Of a stretch of 21,203 bases of DNA, positions 1-10,630 are shown in pieces. This DNA is from Porphyra umbilicalis (Eukaryota; Rhodophyta; Bangiophyceae; Bangiales; Bangiaceae). The stretch covers positions 1 to 21,203 of the forward strand of contig KV919339.1 in the NCBI GenBank assembly GCA_002049455.2, written 5' to 3'. Both the position numbers and the translations under genes were made by a program. The stretch's first letter is position 1. The number at the start of each line of letters is the position of its first letter. The notes beneath the pieces were generated by a model that saw nothing but the letters and a program-made list of their open reading frames with translations, did not search any database and was not told the DNA's origin.

Positions 1-1088
1 GCCTACGCATGCGCCGTCAGCGGCTGCCGCGCGTGGCGCCGCCCGCGGGGCGACCGGCTGCGGGGCGGCCTCCCGGCGGGCGCTGGCGCGCGCGGGCGGT
101 TGCCGTGCGGCGAGCGGCTGTCAGGGCCGCGGGTCGTGGACGGGGAAACGACCGGCACGCGGGGGGCGGCGGGCCCCGCCCCGGCTCTACCCTCAGTCAG
201 CCGCTCGGGCGGGCGCCCGCGGCCGCGTCAGGCCCGCCCGTGGGACCGCCGGCGGTGGCGGACGTGCCGGTCACCCATTGCGTACGGGCACGCCCAGCGT
301 GGCCACGTCCCGGCAATGACGACGCGTGGCTACCGCCCGGGGGCCGGATTGCGGTCAACGGCCACACAATGGGTCCACCAGTGGCGCGCTGCGCCGGCGC
401 GGCCGTCGCGTAGGCGGCCGCGGCAGGCGGTACGCACGCGGCGGCTGTGGGAGCGGAATGGTCCGGGTGGGGGAGGTGTCTGCCGAGAGCGTCAGGGGTA
501 CTCTAGCGATGGAAATTCAGATGGCCACACGCGACCGATGCAATAGATTTCATTCAGAGACAATGATCAATTGTACATCAATACCTCTAAGAAGTTTCAA
601 AATTACCTGCATGTGATGGAACTTCCTATTGTACTCAAGAGGCAGTCGGACTTGGGCATCGATCATGCACCAGCCGTGGCCGCCCGCGGGTCGGGATACA
701 CGATGGAGGAACTGTTGGATGGAGTAAACAGCATCAACAACGAAGCAGACCGGTCAGCTCTTGTCACCATGCCGTGGAAAAAAGTTAGGTGTTCTCTCTG
801 TGAGATGCGCTCGTTCTTTCGAGTAAAACAAATACGTTGGACAAGCAACTTGTCGTACCTTGGTCTAATAGAATTTCTATGGTATATCATGGCGAAACTA
901 GGATCACAATGGTCATTTTATTGAGACTGATATGATCAGTATCATCCCATTTCAACTGATTGGTCATCCCTCGCCAGGGAGCCGACGCCCGGATGGGCAC
1001 GAGCCAGAGGAGGACGCGGGTGTCGGCCCACGTGGAGGTAGGCACAGCGAATATCCTATGTGAGCGGCATGAGTCACACCGTCAGCTT

Positions 1089-1235
1089 CTGCTTGAATCC
1101 CCATCGGCGGGGGTGTTCGGTGGGCATCGGGGCCCACCGGATCGGGTGCCCGGTTGGAACTGATGGGCGTCCGATGGGGCGATTTGCCCGGTGGGCCCGG
1201 GCTTCATCGGGCTCCATCGGCGCAAGTCACGAGAC
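1089..1235. repeat. Degenerate GATGGG/CCCATCGG-rich patch, copy A
   Basis: This patch carries many short words of the type CCCATCGG, TTCGGTGGGC, GATGGGC and ATCGGG. The same words occur in the same general order near 3556-3735; for example CCCATCGG followed seven bases later by TGTTCGGTGGGC is present in both. The likeness is by eye only and imperfect. It could be an old dispersed repeat, a non-autonomous element or simple sequence. Confidence 0.35.
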
Positions 1236-3555
1236 CGACGTTGCTGACAGCTTTTCTGAGACCAATCAGAATCCCAATAAACACATCATGCCTTAGGAGC
1301 CTTTCGGAAGGGAATGATGCAGGCAAGTTGCAAGTGGGTGTACCGAGAGGTATTGATCGTGACCGGTGACACCTGTCCAAGAAACACGCGCGCGGCGCCT
1401 GGGTGTGTTTCTCTTTTTCTTCGCCATGCATTTCTTGCTCAGCTAGGACGATTCTGATGTCGTACGCGTGGTGTGTGGCACGAGAAAAAAGTGCTCATGG
1501 CGATGCATATGCGAACCAGGGCAATACGCGTACTGAGAGAAGTGGGTGCGGGACTCGTCGCGGCGGCCGGCCGGCCGCTTCCCGTGCGCCAGCGGTGGGG
1601 ACGGGTACACCGCAAGCCCTACCGACCTCTAGGAAAACGACCGGCCCGTTCTGCCTTGCCCCCCCCCCACCGAGGACCGGCTACCAAAATCAGTCGACAA
1701 TGACACCCCACTGCCACAGGGGGTGACTCCCTCCAAAGTGCACAACCGGCGCCGGCACGGTCCGCGGCGACCTCCCCGGGGCCACTGACATCGGCGCCAG
1801 CAAAGGTCGTCGCAGCGAGCGGCTGCGGCGCGTGGGTAGCCGGACGGTCGGAGAAATGTGAGAGGTCTCCCTGTGGATGCAGCGCCAGCTGTGCGGCAGC
1901 CGGTGGATATGGCCGAGGCCATGGTGGTGGCGGGGCGGCACGACCTGCACCGCAGCTCGTGCAGTCGAAAATGTCCTCGTCCACCACTGCCGCAGGCAGC
2001 TGGGTCGCCGCTCGCCACACAGGACCGTCGCCACCTTCCCTCCCCCCTGCCACCCCCGACCAACGCCCACGCAGCTCCAACGTACCATCCCACTGGCGCG
2101 TAGGGGCGGCCGCAAGCAACACCCGGCGACGCAGGCACTGGTGGTCCCAGTCGTCGCGGAAGGGACGGTCACGTCCACAGGCAGCTGACACGCCCGCCCG
2201 CCCGCCCGCCCGAGTGCCTCTCGCCTCAAAGTGTGACTGTTCACATCCACGGCGGGTGATCGGCGGTGTCGGGGGGTGGAGGTGTTGGCAGCTCCACTCA
2301 GCCAAATTGTGCAGCGTCCATGCCCTCGTCGCGGCGGCCAAATTGGAAAAGGGGCCGCGGTGTCGCCGCTGCCCCTCTCCACATGTGGCCACGTCCTCCA
2401 TCAGGGTACGACGGGCGGCGGCGCCCGAGAACGGCCACACCCGCGGCGGCCGGCGCTCTGCGCATCGGCGTCGGAGGTGACGAATTCTTAAAACGCCCCG
2501 CCCCTTGCAGCTGCAAGTGGTGAGTGCACCACCGCGGCGGCCACCGCCGCCGCCCCTCGTGGCGTCACCCAGCCGCCACCGCGACCGTCACCAGGAGCTC
2601 CCCCCGCCGGCCCCAGGCCCTGGTGGCCCCCCCCCGTCCTTCACGGCGAGTAGCCATGCGACAAAATTGATGACGGGACGCGTCGTCTTCGCCAATCAGA
2701 CAACCTCGAGGCCCCTGTCGCACGCCCCCGGCGTCGCCATGCCGCTGCTCCTTCCCAGCTCTGCGTGATTCGCCGTCCCACGACCCCTCCCGGCACTGCC
2801 AACCGCTCCAAAAGGTGGACACGGCGGGTGCGCGAGCGACGGTGAAGACGAGCGCGTGCGTCGCGTGCGGCGGCGGCCGCCACCCGCCAGCCCCCAGTCC
2901 CACCTCCAACATAGACGATGCGCCATTACCGCTGCCAACAAAGACTCTCAGATCCGCCAACGCACCGTGGGGAGGACGACGGCGGCGGCGGCAAAAGAGG
3001 GATCCATTCGAACCGCCGCCCGCGGCGGCCTCGCAGAGGCCGGTGAGACGGCTGCAACGGGGTGACGCCGTCGTCGCCGTACACGATCCGCAGCCCGCCT
3101 CGGCGCGTGCCCTCGCGGAAATGGAGTGAACGCCACCCGGCGCCCCGTGGACGCAGTGCCGGTGCCGCGCCGCGCCTCTGGGCCGCCTGCGTTGTCGGCT
3201 ATTGGCGGGGGTGATGAAAGTGGACAGGTTGATGACCGTCGTGCCAGTGCCGGCGGTGGAGACGGTGGTAAGCAGCGAGCCGCTCGCATCGGTGGTCTGG
3301 TAGGGGAGCGGGAGGGACGAGGGGGTGGGGGCAAGGGGTGAGGGTGCCCATGTGGATCGCAGGCGAGAGGCAAGACGGTCACACGGCGATCAGACGACGA
3401 GTCCGTCGAAGGCGTCGAACCAAGGCCAGTGCATTTGGCAGCCAAAGACACCATGTTTGATGATAACTCGCCTTCGTCCTAGTCCTTATCTTCACACGTG
3501 GCATGCTTTACATCAGCACCCTTGCATGACGAGCCTCGGCTGTCCGCTGTTCAGC

Positions 3556-3735
3556 CCGGAACTCCGCGCGGGGCTCGTGAGAACGCCCATCGGAACCCCT
3601 GTTCGGTGGGCGACCGGTGGGCGCGCGATGGGCCTCATCGGGTCCCATCTGGCCCCATCGGAACGCGAATCCGATGGGAAAGTGCGCCTGATGGGGGCGG
3701 GTGGGGCCCGTTGGGCGATTCAACCGAAAGCTGAC
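3556..3735. repeat. Degenerate GATGGG/CCCATCGG-rich patch, copy B
   Basis: Second patch resembling 1089-1235, in the same orientation: CCCATCGG, TGTTCGGTGGGC, GATGGGCCTCATCGGG, then several further GATGGG and CCCATC words. Because GATGGG and CCCATC are complementary, it could also fold into short hairpins. No terminal inverted repeats or target-site duplication were found. Confidence 0.35.
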
Positions 3736-4400
3736 GACAGAGCGCCGCTGTCGTGCTTCCACGCCGTGGCCGCCGCTCCCGACAAATCCCGATGACCGAA
3801 AGTGGCCGTCGCGCGGGGGCCCTCGGTGCAAACGGCCTGGCAGAGGTACAGTGATCTGGCCTGGGGGGCCACTGTATATCTGAGATATCATTGGGTTGGG
3901 ACACCACGCGCCCGCGGGGGCGGTGCGGGCGCGCGCGCGGCATATTTTCTCCGCTCGGAGACGGGTGAGGCCGTGACGTTGCAGCCCTCATGGCCGCCAA
4001 AGATGACTCGCAACAGAGCGGGGCCCCGCAACGGCTCCGCGTCTGGGCTTTGGAGGGCGGGCCTTGAGCGAGGGGGAGGCGGACTGATTCACGTAGTGCC
4101 GCCCCGCGCTGCCGACGGGGGGCCAATGGGATCCGGACAGTGTGGGAAGCGCAGAATCTTGTCATGAGGCACCACAGTTGCCTTTCTGGCAATGCACGTA
4201 GAATCTACTCCGATCTGTATTGAATTCAAGTACAAGAATTCACATGTGATCCAGTACTTGTGGTGCGCCCGACGTGGTGCTCACCTTTGTGCTCGGCCCA
4301 GATGCCATCTGATCACTGCCACGTCGTGCTCTGCTCCCACGCCGCCGCTGCACGTCCCGCCCCCTGCCCTTGCCCCCACGCTCCCCACCCTGCTCCTGCC

Positions 4401-5767
4401 ATGCCATTGGGACTGTTTTCCCGGTGGCCTCTTGTCACCCGGGCGCCCGCCCTCCCCTCCCTTGCCTTTCTCCTCCCGTCGCTCGTCGGCCGCCCCCTGC
4501 CGCGCACGCCCGCGCCGCGGCCGTGCAGGCCGCCGCGGCGGCACGGGGCGGCCGGCGCGTCCACGGCCGTGCCGACGCCGCCCCTTCCCCGCGTGGGCCA
4601 CCCCCACCCCAGTGTCCCCCCCCTGCCCGTTCCTGGGGCGGTCAAGCCCCGCCACAGCGTGCGGGCGGGCCTGCGCCAGCGCGCCACGCCCACGGACGCG
4701 ACCGCCGCCGTCACGGCCGCCGCCGCTGCCGCTGCCGCCGCCGCGGCGGCCGCGTCGACCCCCCCCCCCCCCACCCCCCGACCGGTAGAGTTGTACAACC
4801 TCCTGCCACGGGGTCCGCTGCCCTACGCCCCCGTCTTGGCCCTCCAGCAGCGGCTCCTCGACGCGCGCGTCGCCGACGGCGGCGCCCCCGACGCGCTCGT
4901 GCTCGTCGAACACGCGCCCGTCTACACGCTCGGGCGCTCGTCCGACGTGGCGCACGTGCTGTTTGATGCGCCGGTCGTGGACGCGACGCGCCGGGGGGGC
5001 GGGGGGGTCCACGTCTGCCCGTGGCGGCGCCGGGGTAGCGGCGCCGACGGCGGCAGCGGCGGCGGCGGCGGCAGCGGCGGCGGCGGGTGGCACGCATCCC
5101 CCCCCCGCCCCCTCCCGCCCCCCCGCCGCCGCCGAGGTCATCCGCACCGAGCGCGGCGGGGAGGTGACCTACCACGGCCCCGGGCAGGTGGTGGCGTACC
5201 CCATCTTTCGGCTCTCGTCCCCCCCCCACGTCAAGGACCTCCACGCCTACTTGCGGTCGCTCGAGGCGGCCGTCCTGTCGGCGCTCGCCGAGTGGGGCAT
5301 CGTCGGCGCGCGCAAAGACGGGCTGTCGGGGGTGTGGGTCGGCGACGCCAAAGTCGCGGCCGTCGGCGTCAAGGTCAGCCGCTGGGTGACGATGCACGGG
5401 GTGGCCGTCAATGTGGAGATGGACCTGTCGGCTTTTGACCGCATCGTGCCGTGTGGCATTTCCGACCACGGGGTGACGAGCGTGGCGCGGGTGCTCGCGG
5501 GGGGGGGGGGGGGGGGGGGGACGGGCACCACCGGCCGTCCCAGAGGTCGGCACCGCCCTGCTGCGGGGGCTCGACGGCGCGTTTGGGGCGGCGGCGTACA
5601 CGCCGATGGGGGTGCCCCAGAGGTGGGCGGTGCCGGCGCCAACGGGGCGGGCGGCGGCGCGTAACGGTCGAGGGGGGTCACGCGCGCGCGGCCCGTGGGC
5701 TGGCGTGGGAGGCCGGCGACGGCATGCCGCGCCGAGCAGGGGTCGTGATCGTCCGACTGGGAATTGA
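4401..5767 (+). CDS. LIP2: Lipoyl(octanoyl) transferase (LipB/LIP2 family), one intron, one frame break
   Basis: Members of this family move the octanoyl group from octanoyl-ACP to a lysine of lipoyl domains (glycine cleavage H protein, E2 subunits), the first step of protein lipoylation in mitochondria or plastids. The ATG at 4401 opens a hydrophobic, Arg-containing, acid-poor extension (MPLGLFSRWPLV...) suited to organelle import, then an Ala/Pro linker. The LipB domain starts near 4785 (VELYNLLPRG) and continues with LVLVEHAPVYTLGR. After a predicted intron (5007-5136) come the signature RGGEVTYHGPGQ, the catalytic-lysine segment AKVAAVG (Lys codon 5350) with MHGVAVNV, and the catalytic cysteine in VPCGI (codon 5452). 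Both catalytic residues are kept. After SVARVL the frame breaks at a 22-G run (5499-5520); the frame beyond it reads PEVGTALLRGLDGAFG, a plausible family C-terminus, and stops at 5765-5767. Mitochondrial versus plastid location cannot be decided. Family call very firm; exact ends less so. Confidence 0.9.
5007..5136 (+). other. Predicted phase-0 GT-AG intron in the octanoyltransferase gene
   Basis: The upstream LipB frame (codons starting at positions divisible by 3) and the downstream one differ by one. Removing 5007-5136 (130 nt, GT at 5007-5008, AG at 5135-5136) joins them at a codon boundary: DATRRGGG then VIRTERGGEVTYHG, the spacing normal for LipB. The removed part would encode only Gly/Ala/Pro low complexity, and its 3' end is a strong pyrimidine tract before GCCGAG. 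Other donors within the G-runs are possible, and a homopolymer indel is the alternative. Confidence 0.7.
5499..5520 (+). repeat. 22-G homopolymer at the frame break in the octanoyltransferase gene
   Basis: An uninterrupted run of 22 G. Before it the LipB frame reads GVTSVARVLAG; after it the frame with family-like sequence is offset by one (PEVGTALLRGL). Either the run length is wrong by one extra or two missing bases, or a 55-nt GT-AG intron (5491-5545) removes it, which also restores frame. Confidence 0.85.
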
Positions 5768-6847
5768 CCCGCTGTGCAGGTCGCGTCTGGGTTGGCGCGA
5801 CAGAGCGCAGCGGCGCTGCAGCTGTGGATGCTGCCGACGCATCGCCCGGCGAGGGGGGGCAGCACTGCGTTGCACGTGGCCGGGGGGGGACGTGGCGTTT
5901 TTGGATGAAGACGGCGGCGGCAACGACGGCCGCTGGCATTGGCGGGCGCAGCGGCCTCCTCGGTCGCAGGCGCAGCCGGCCAGCGGCCGCGTACTGCGCG
6001 GCTGCCGTCGTTGCGCCGCCGCCGCTGTCCTCCGTGGGGTGTGTCCCTCCCCCGACGCGCCCGCGATTGTTTGGCTTTGCTCCCCCCCCCGCGACGCGCC
6101 GTGTGTTTTTCCGCCCGACGCCTTTTCAGCTGCATTGCCGCCCTCGCCCGCCCGTCTGCTCGTCTCCGCTCCGCCCGCCGGCAGCGGCGGCGTGGCCCCT
6201 CCCCCCGCTGGCGGTGGCGTGGCCCTTTCCCCTGCCGGCGCCGGTGACGACACCGCGCCGCCCGGCCGCGCCGCACGCCTACAGGTCGATTCCACGCATC
6301 CAGGCGCATGAGCGCGACTCATATTGGCGCGCACAGAACTCGGCAATGGAACGAGCGTTGGCGCTCCGCGCGGAGCGCCGCATGGACGCAACCTGGAGCC
6401 TACTTCATCAGCTTTTTTATGACACACTTTCAGGTGGCTACGGCAATAGGCTTGAGAGATAGACGTTTTTCCTTGCATCCCACCGTTGTCTTGAACGCCT
6501 TTTGGTGGAATAAATGGCCCGCTGGTGACGCTGCAGGCGGTAACTCGACGTGGCTAGAGGCAACAAAATGCGTGTCATCGGTGCTGCGGGGAAGTCTGGA
6601 CGACATTTGTGGCCGTTGGTCAACATCATGTGCCCATGATGGGCGGTGGTGGTGGGGGGCAGGTGATGCTCGTAGCCGGCCGAGAGAGAGTGCATTTCCA
6701 TGGGATGCCAGATCGGTTCAATAATCATGCACAAAGAAGCAGAAGAGAAGGAACGTCGCGCAGAGGGGACAGACGCTCGTGTCAGACGCGCTGCACACAA
6801 ACATGAAACGTACGCACACCGCCCTCCTCAGTAAATGACTCTACTCT

Positions 6848-6954
6848 CCCACTGACTCCTCTGGCTTTCCAACTGACTCCACTGACTCCACTGACTCTCC
6901 AACTGACTCTACTGACTCTGCAACTGACTCCACTGACTCTCCAACTGACTCCAC
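6848..6954. repeat. Tandem repeat of CTGACTC-type units
   Basis: Imperfect tandem array based on CCACTGACTC and CCAACTGACTC words, forming a higher-order unit of roughly 20-22 nt. Copies differ by single substitutions (CTGACTCT, CTGACTCC). It lies in non-coding, AT-richer DNA and abuts a perfect hairpin. Confidence 0.8.
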
Positions 6955-6976
6955 GCAAGACACTGACGTGTCTTGC
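6955..6976. repeat. Perfect inverted repeat, 9-bp arms, 4-nt loop
   Basis: GCAAGACAC, TGAC, GTGTCTTGC: the arms are exactly complementary. It directly follows the CTGACTC array. No T-run follows it, so it is not a typical bacterial terminator; role unknown. Confidence 0.75.
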
Positions 6977-7437
6977 ATCAGAAATTGGTCAGAGCCAGTT
7001 CCGGATCGGCAGACACGAAGAAAACGGCGCGATTCTGGAGGGACAGAAATACACCGAGGTGTATCTCAGCGCTACAAGATCCTTTGAGCGCCTACTTTTT
7101 TTTCCTTGAGTACAGTACCCATGCCACGGAGACCAGTTCTGTTTACTTCTCACGGTTAAAAGAACTCTAGAACTGCAGGGAAACCCCTTTCCTCATGAGC
7201 CTTGTGGGGCTCTGTTGCCGCAAAAGATCCTGTTGTCACCCGCACGACCGCGCGAGGACGCCGGCAGACAGAGGGACCAGGGGCAGGGGCGCGGCGCGGT
7301 TGGGAAGCGCGCCGGCGCGTGGGGGCGGGTCGGGGCAGCAGGCGCCCCACCAGGCCAGGCCGTCGACCGACGCGGTAGGCCACTCGAGAGGATCCGCGTT
7401 CTTGGTTCCGCCGGCGCGGCGTCCCCCCCCCAACCTC

Positions 7438-9013
7438 TCACGACCCCTCCGCCCCCCCCCCCGCCACCGCGCGCAGACGGTCGAGCGTCGACGCGAGCCC
7501 CCCCCCCCCCACCCCCCCCAACCGCCGCGCGTTGCGCGCGTACACCTTGTTCTTGGCGCGCCCCCCCCCCCCCCCGCCGCCGCCGCGTCGGCCGCCGCCG
7601 CCGCCACCTGCCCCGCGCGGAGGAGGTTGACCATTGGCACGGGCGACCGCCGCGCGTACTGCGCCGCGTCCACCAACGCGCCGTCGTCGGTGGGCGCCCC
7701 GGCGGCGCCGCCGCGCGACGCTGCACCGTCCCCGCCGCTGCGTGCGGGTGCGGGCGCGGCGGCGGCGGCGGCGGCGGCGGCAGAGGCGGCAGACGCCGAC
7801 GCGCCGCCGCGCTCCCCGCCAAAGGCGGCGAGGTAGGCGGTGAGCCACGACGCCGGCGGCAGGTGCCCGACGGCCGGCGCGTTGCGGGGCAGCGCCGCGT
7901 CGCGCCGGTCGTAAGCGGGGTGAAAAAAGACGAGGCCGACCGCGTCCGTCGCGCCCGACGACCGCCACGCGGCGGCGAGCGCCGACGTGGCCACCGCAAA
8001 GGCGCCAAACGCGGCGGGCGCCAACGCGGGCGCGCCGAGGAGCGTCGTTGAGTGGTCCGCCTCGGGCGCGGCGACGAGGGCGGCGGCGGCCGCAAAGGCG
8101 TCGGCGAGGAGCGCCTCGGCGCTCGCCGCGGGGGACACGGGGTAGGCGACGGGGGCGGCGGGGATGGCCAAGTGGCCGAGCCCCGTCGACGCCGTCGCCG
8201 AGGAGGTGGTGTAGGGGCAGATGGAGAGGGGCACCACGACGCCGTCGACCCACCCGCGGAGGGCGGCGGCCGCCGCGTCGGCGCAGTGGGGGGGGACGGC
8301 GGCGGTTAGGGGCGCCGCCGCCGCCGCCGCGTCACTGCTGCCGCCGCCCCGGCGCACCGTGAGCGTCACGGTGCGGGCGCCTTCGTCGACGGCCACGTCG
8401 ACCGTGGGCACCCTCGCTGCAGAGGCGCCCCCCCCCCGCGCACCGGCCGCCACCCCCGCCGCCGCCTCGAGCTCCTCCACCGCGTCCGCGAGCGCCCCCG
8501 CCGCCGCGTCTGCGGCTTGCAGCTCCGCCGCGGCCGCCGGGTCAAACGCGTCTGCCGCCTGGGAGGCTGCCCACAAGGCCCGCAGGCGGTCGATCGCGGC
8601 GCCCAACCGCCGGCGCTTATCCGCCAGCGCCCAGCGGGGCTCGAGGCCGACGCGCAGGCCGCGCAGGGCGGCCTCGTCGAGCGCCGCCGCAATGGTCGTC
8701 ACCGCCCCGGCGGGGGCGGCGGGGAAGATCAGCGTCGTGGAGCCGCCGCCGCCGCCGCCGCCGCCGTCGCCGTCCGCGTTGGGGGTGGAGAGCAGCGCCA
8801 GCGCCGCCCCCCAAAAGGCCGCGTGCACCTCCAGGCCGGTCGCCGCCGTGGCCGCCGAGGGCGGGGGGGGGACCGCGCTAGACGTCGCCCGCGGGGGCGC
8901 CGCGCCGCCGTCGGCCGCGTGGGAGCAGGTGGCGACACTGGCCGGAGGCGGACACGCCGCGGCGCGCGGCGCCTGGTTGGTCCGAGTCGTGGCTCACGGA
9001 TGTTGCCGGACAT
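7438..9013 (-). CDS. DUF1415-family protein with a long N-terminal extension; frame broken at a 15-17 G tract
   Basis: The C-terminal half matches the DUF1415 pattern: RGWVDGVVVPLSICPY (about 8205-8258), then STTLL, LVFFHPAYDRRD near 7910-7930, and YARRSPVPMVNLLRAGQ (about 7609-7660). The biochemical role of the family is unknown. About 220 residues precede the domain, including an Ala-rich probably helical part; I cannot assign them. After NLLRAGQ the frame breaks at the G-run (plus-strand C at 7561-7575). The frame beyond reads KNKVYARNARRLGG, resembling the usual end of DUF1415 proteins, and stops with TGA at 7440-7438. The 5' end is uncertain: the main frame has no ATG before the domain and meets a stop at 8996-8994. 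The ATG at 9013 begins an Arg-rich, transit-peptide-like segment and would join the main frame if one base is missing from the C9 run at 8863-8871. Confidence 0.72.
7561..7575. repeat. C15 (minus-strand G15) homopolymer at a coding frame break
   Basis: On the minus strand the DUF1415 frame is open up to this run in one phase, and the family-like ending KNKVYARN is in the next. One missing base in the run would join them. A 56-nt GT-AG segment (7607 down to 7552, donor context CAG-GTGGCG) would also restore frame, but would shorten the usual spacing in the domain. Confidence 0.8.
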
Positions 9014-10630
9014 GGACGGCAACTCTCTCTGGGGTCCTCCAACTTAGTACTTGAGAGCTTGCACATGCGTAGTTCCTGCACTCTCATAAATTGGTTTTAG
9101 ATTGACATGCAATTGACTCGAATCACATCTGGTCGCGCTTGCAAGCCAGCTCCAGACGGCCTCTCTGCCAGACCTGCCAACGGTGCTGCCAACAAGGTTA
9201 GATCCCGAGGTCAATATGAACATTACGCTCAATACTCAACGTATCGCCCACCAACAGGCAGTCCTCTTTTCATATTTCTGGAAGATAACGTGCCTTTTCT
9301 CTGGGTTTTTTTTGGTTGGACACTCGTCCCTGTCATGATCTATGGCATCTCTTCCCACTGCGGTTGGGGAAGCATCACAGAGCGGGAGGGGGAGGGGCCG
9401 AGTGTGCGGATAAGGTGGCATGCTAGTACTGCTGTATCTTGCTGCGCTTTGGGTATGTTGATGGGTTCTTTGTGGTCGCCCTTTGTGGTCATGCATTCTG
9501 GCTGGTGTCTCTAGCCGCATGTTACTGTTCTGCAAGTGTACCCCCTTGTTCACCAGGAGCCATCGAGTTGCGAGATTTCTTCACGATACAGGCGCTTCCT
9601 TTGGCTCAGCCTACGTGGATGGAGAGGTGATTGTTTGTTGGGGTAGTGAGAAAGGTACTGAACCGGCCAGCTGGCGAATCTCGTGCGCCCGGGGGGTATT
9701 CCGGAGGAGGTCGGCAACCGAGGCGGATCGTCACTAGTGAGCAAGAAGCGGTCAAGCGTTACGTACAGGCGGGGCGGGGGGTTCCAGGGGGTACAAGCAC
9801 GTGCCCAGTGACCATAGGTCAGTAAAATACCCTCGGGCGCTCCATGATGATGAGCAGGGCAGGAGATTGTCTGCCGGGGATACAGGGCGCACCTCGCCGT
9901 ATACTTTTCGGTGAGTAAATGGATTTTCTTCAAAAAATATCCATCTTTTAGTTGAAGGTCTGGTATACAATGCTGGCCAGCACTTTATTCGTCCATTTTG
10001 CATATATCCATGTGCGGTCACGATACGACGTGCAGGTGCTGTGTGTTCGACCTTCCGAGAGTGCCCTTCCACTTGGCAATTTGCGCGCCCTGGGCGCGTC
10101 CTCGAAACCCCCTCCTGACAGCCCCCGACGGCACTTAGGCGGGCTGCTAACCACGCGCGGCGTGGCGCCCGCGCGCGCGCCACCCGCCGCCGCCCCTGGG
10201 ATCGGGAACGGTGGACACCCCTGCTGCCTGTCGGTCGGCGGGCGCCAACCCCACGGCGCGCGCGCGCGCGCGCGCCGTTGTCACTGGACGGCAGGGGCGC
10301 GACCGAGGCGCGGCTGGCGAGGGCGTGCTCACCACAAACCCGCCCCGTGCCACCGCGGTTTTCCGCCGCGGTGCACCGCGGCAACGGGGCTGTTGTCTCG
10401 GTTGCAGCCGCGTCCACCTTTTTCATCATTGCTGCCACGGCTGTCACCGTCCGTCGCTGCCGCCGTCGCGGTTGCTGCCAGGTTTCCCCATCGGCCGTTC
10501 ATCGCTTTGTGGTGCTCTGCTCGTCTCCCTGGACACCCCCTCCCCTCCCCCCCTCCCGTCGTTCCCCCGCCGCGCGGTCTAGGCGCAGCTGCCCCACCCC
10601 TCCCCCCCTTCCCCCCTTGTGGTGGTCACC
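9014..10630. other. Divergent intergenic region, no recognisable gene
   Basis: It lies between the 5' ends of the DUF1415 (-) and AT-hook (+) genes, so it should hold both promoters. The part from about 9030 to 9330 and around 9900-10060 is AT-richer. A (GC)n run is at about 10256-10275. Approaching the AT-hook start the plus strand becomes strongly pyrimidine-rich (about 10536-10617). No TATA box or known operator can be assigned with confidence. Confidence 0.55.
10256..10275. repeat. Alternating (GC)n run
   Basis: About 20 bp of strictly alternating G and C, a sequence class able to adopt Z-DNA. It lies about 355 bp upstream of the AT-hook start codon. Function not shown. Confidence 0.85.

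Larger units (their letters stand above)
1..4400. other. Intergenic region, no recognisable gene
   Basis: I see no protein family in either strand. The open frames here (for example 1619-2440 on the minus strand and 571-924 on the plus strand) are compositional: Arg/Pro/Ala/Gly-rich where the DNA is GC-rich, and unrecognised where it is AT-richer. The stretch from about 540 to 955 is visibly AT-richer than its surroundings. A (CCCG)n run lies near 2189-2212. Two patches rich in GATGGG/CCCATC, near 1089-1235 and 3556-3735, look related and are listed separately. No tRNA or rRNA was recognised. Confidence 0.6.
5768..7437. other. Intergenic region between convergent genes, no recognisable gene
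   Basis: It holds the 3' flanks of the octanoyltransferase (+) and DUF1415 (-) genes. The first half is GC-rich with C and G runs; from about 6400 it becomes AT-richer. Open frames such as 6308-6724 (+) match no family I know. It contains the CTGACTC tandem repeat and the hairpin listed separately. Confidence 0.6.

Noticed and set aside
571..924. A 117-residue frame in AT-richer DNA, possibly a transposon remnant
   Set aside because: No motif of reverse transcriptase, transposase or any other family is visible.
1619..2440. A 273-residue minus-strand frame
   Set aside because: It starts at GTG, has no recognisable domain, and overlaps several equally long frames on both strands, as GC-rich DNA gives by chance.
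4401..5767. The octanoyltransferase as a pseudogene
   Set aside because: Both catalytic residues and all signature motifs are kept, one frame change is solved by a GT-AG intron and the other falls in a 22-G run.
4711..6309. A 532-residue minus-strand frame over the octanoyltransferase
   Set aside because: It is compositional and antisense to a clearly conserved LipB domain.
6848..6954. A CRISPR-like array in the CTGACTC repeat
   Set aside because: There are no unique spacers; it is a simple imperfect tandem repeat.
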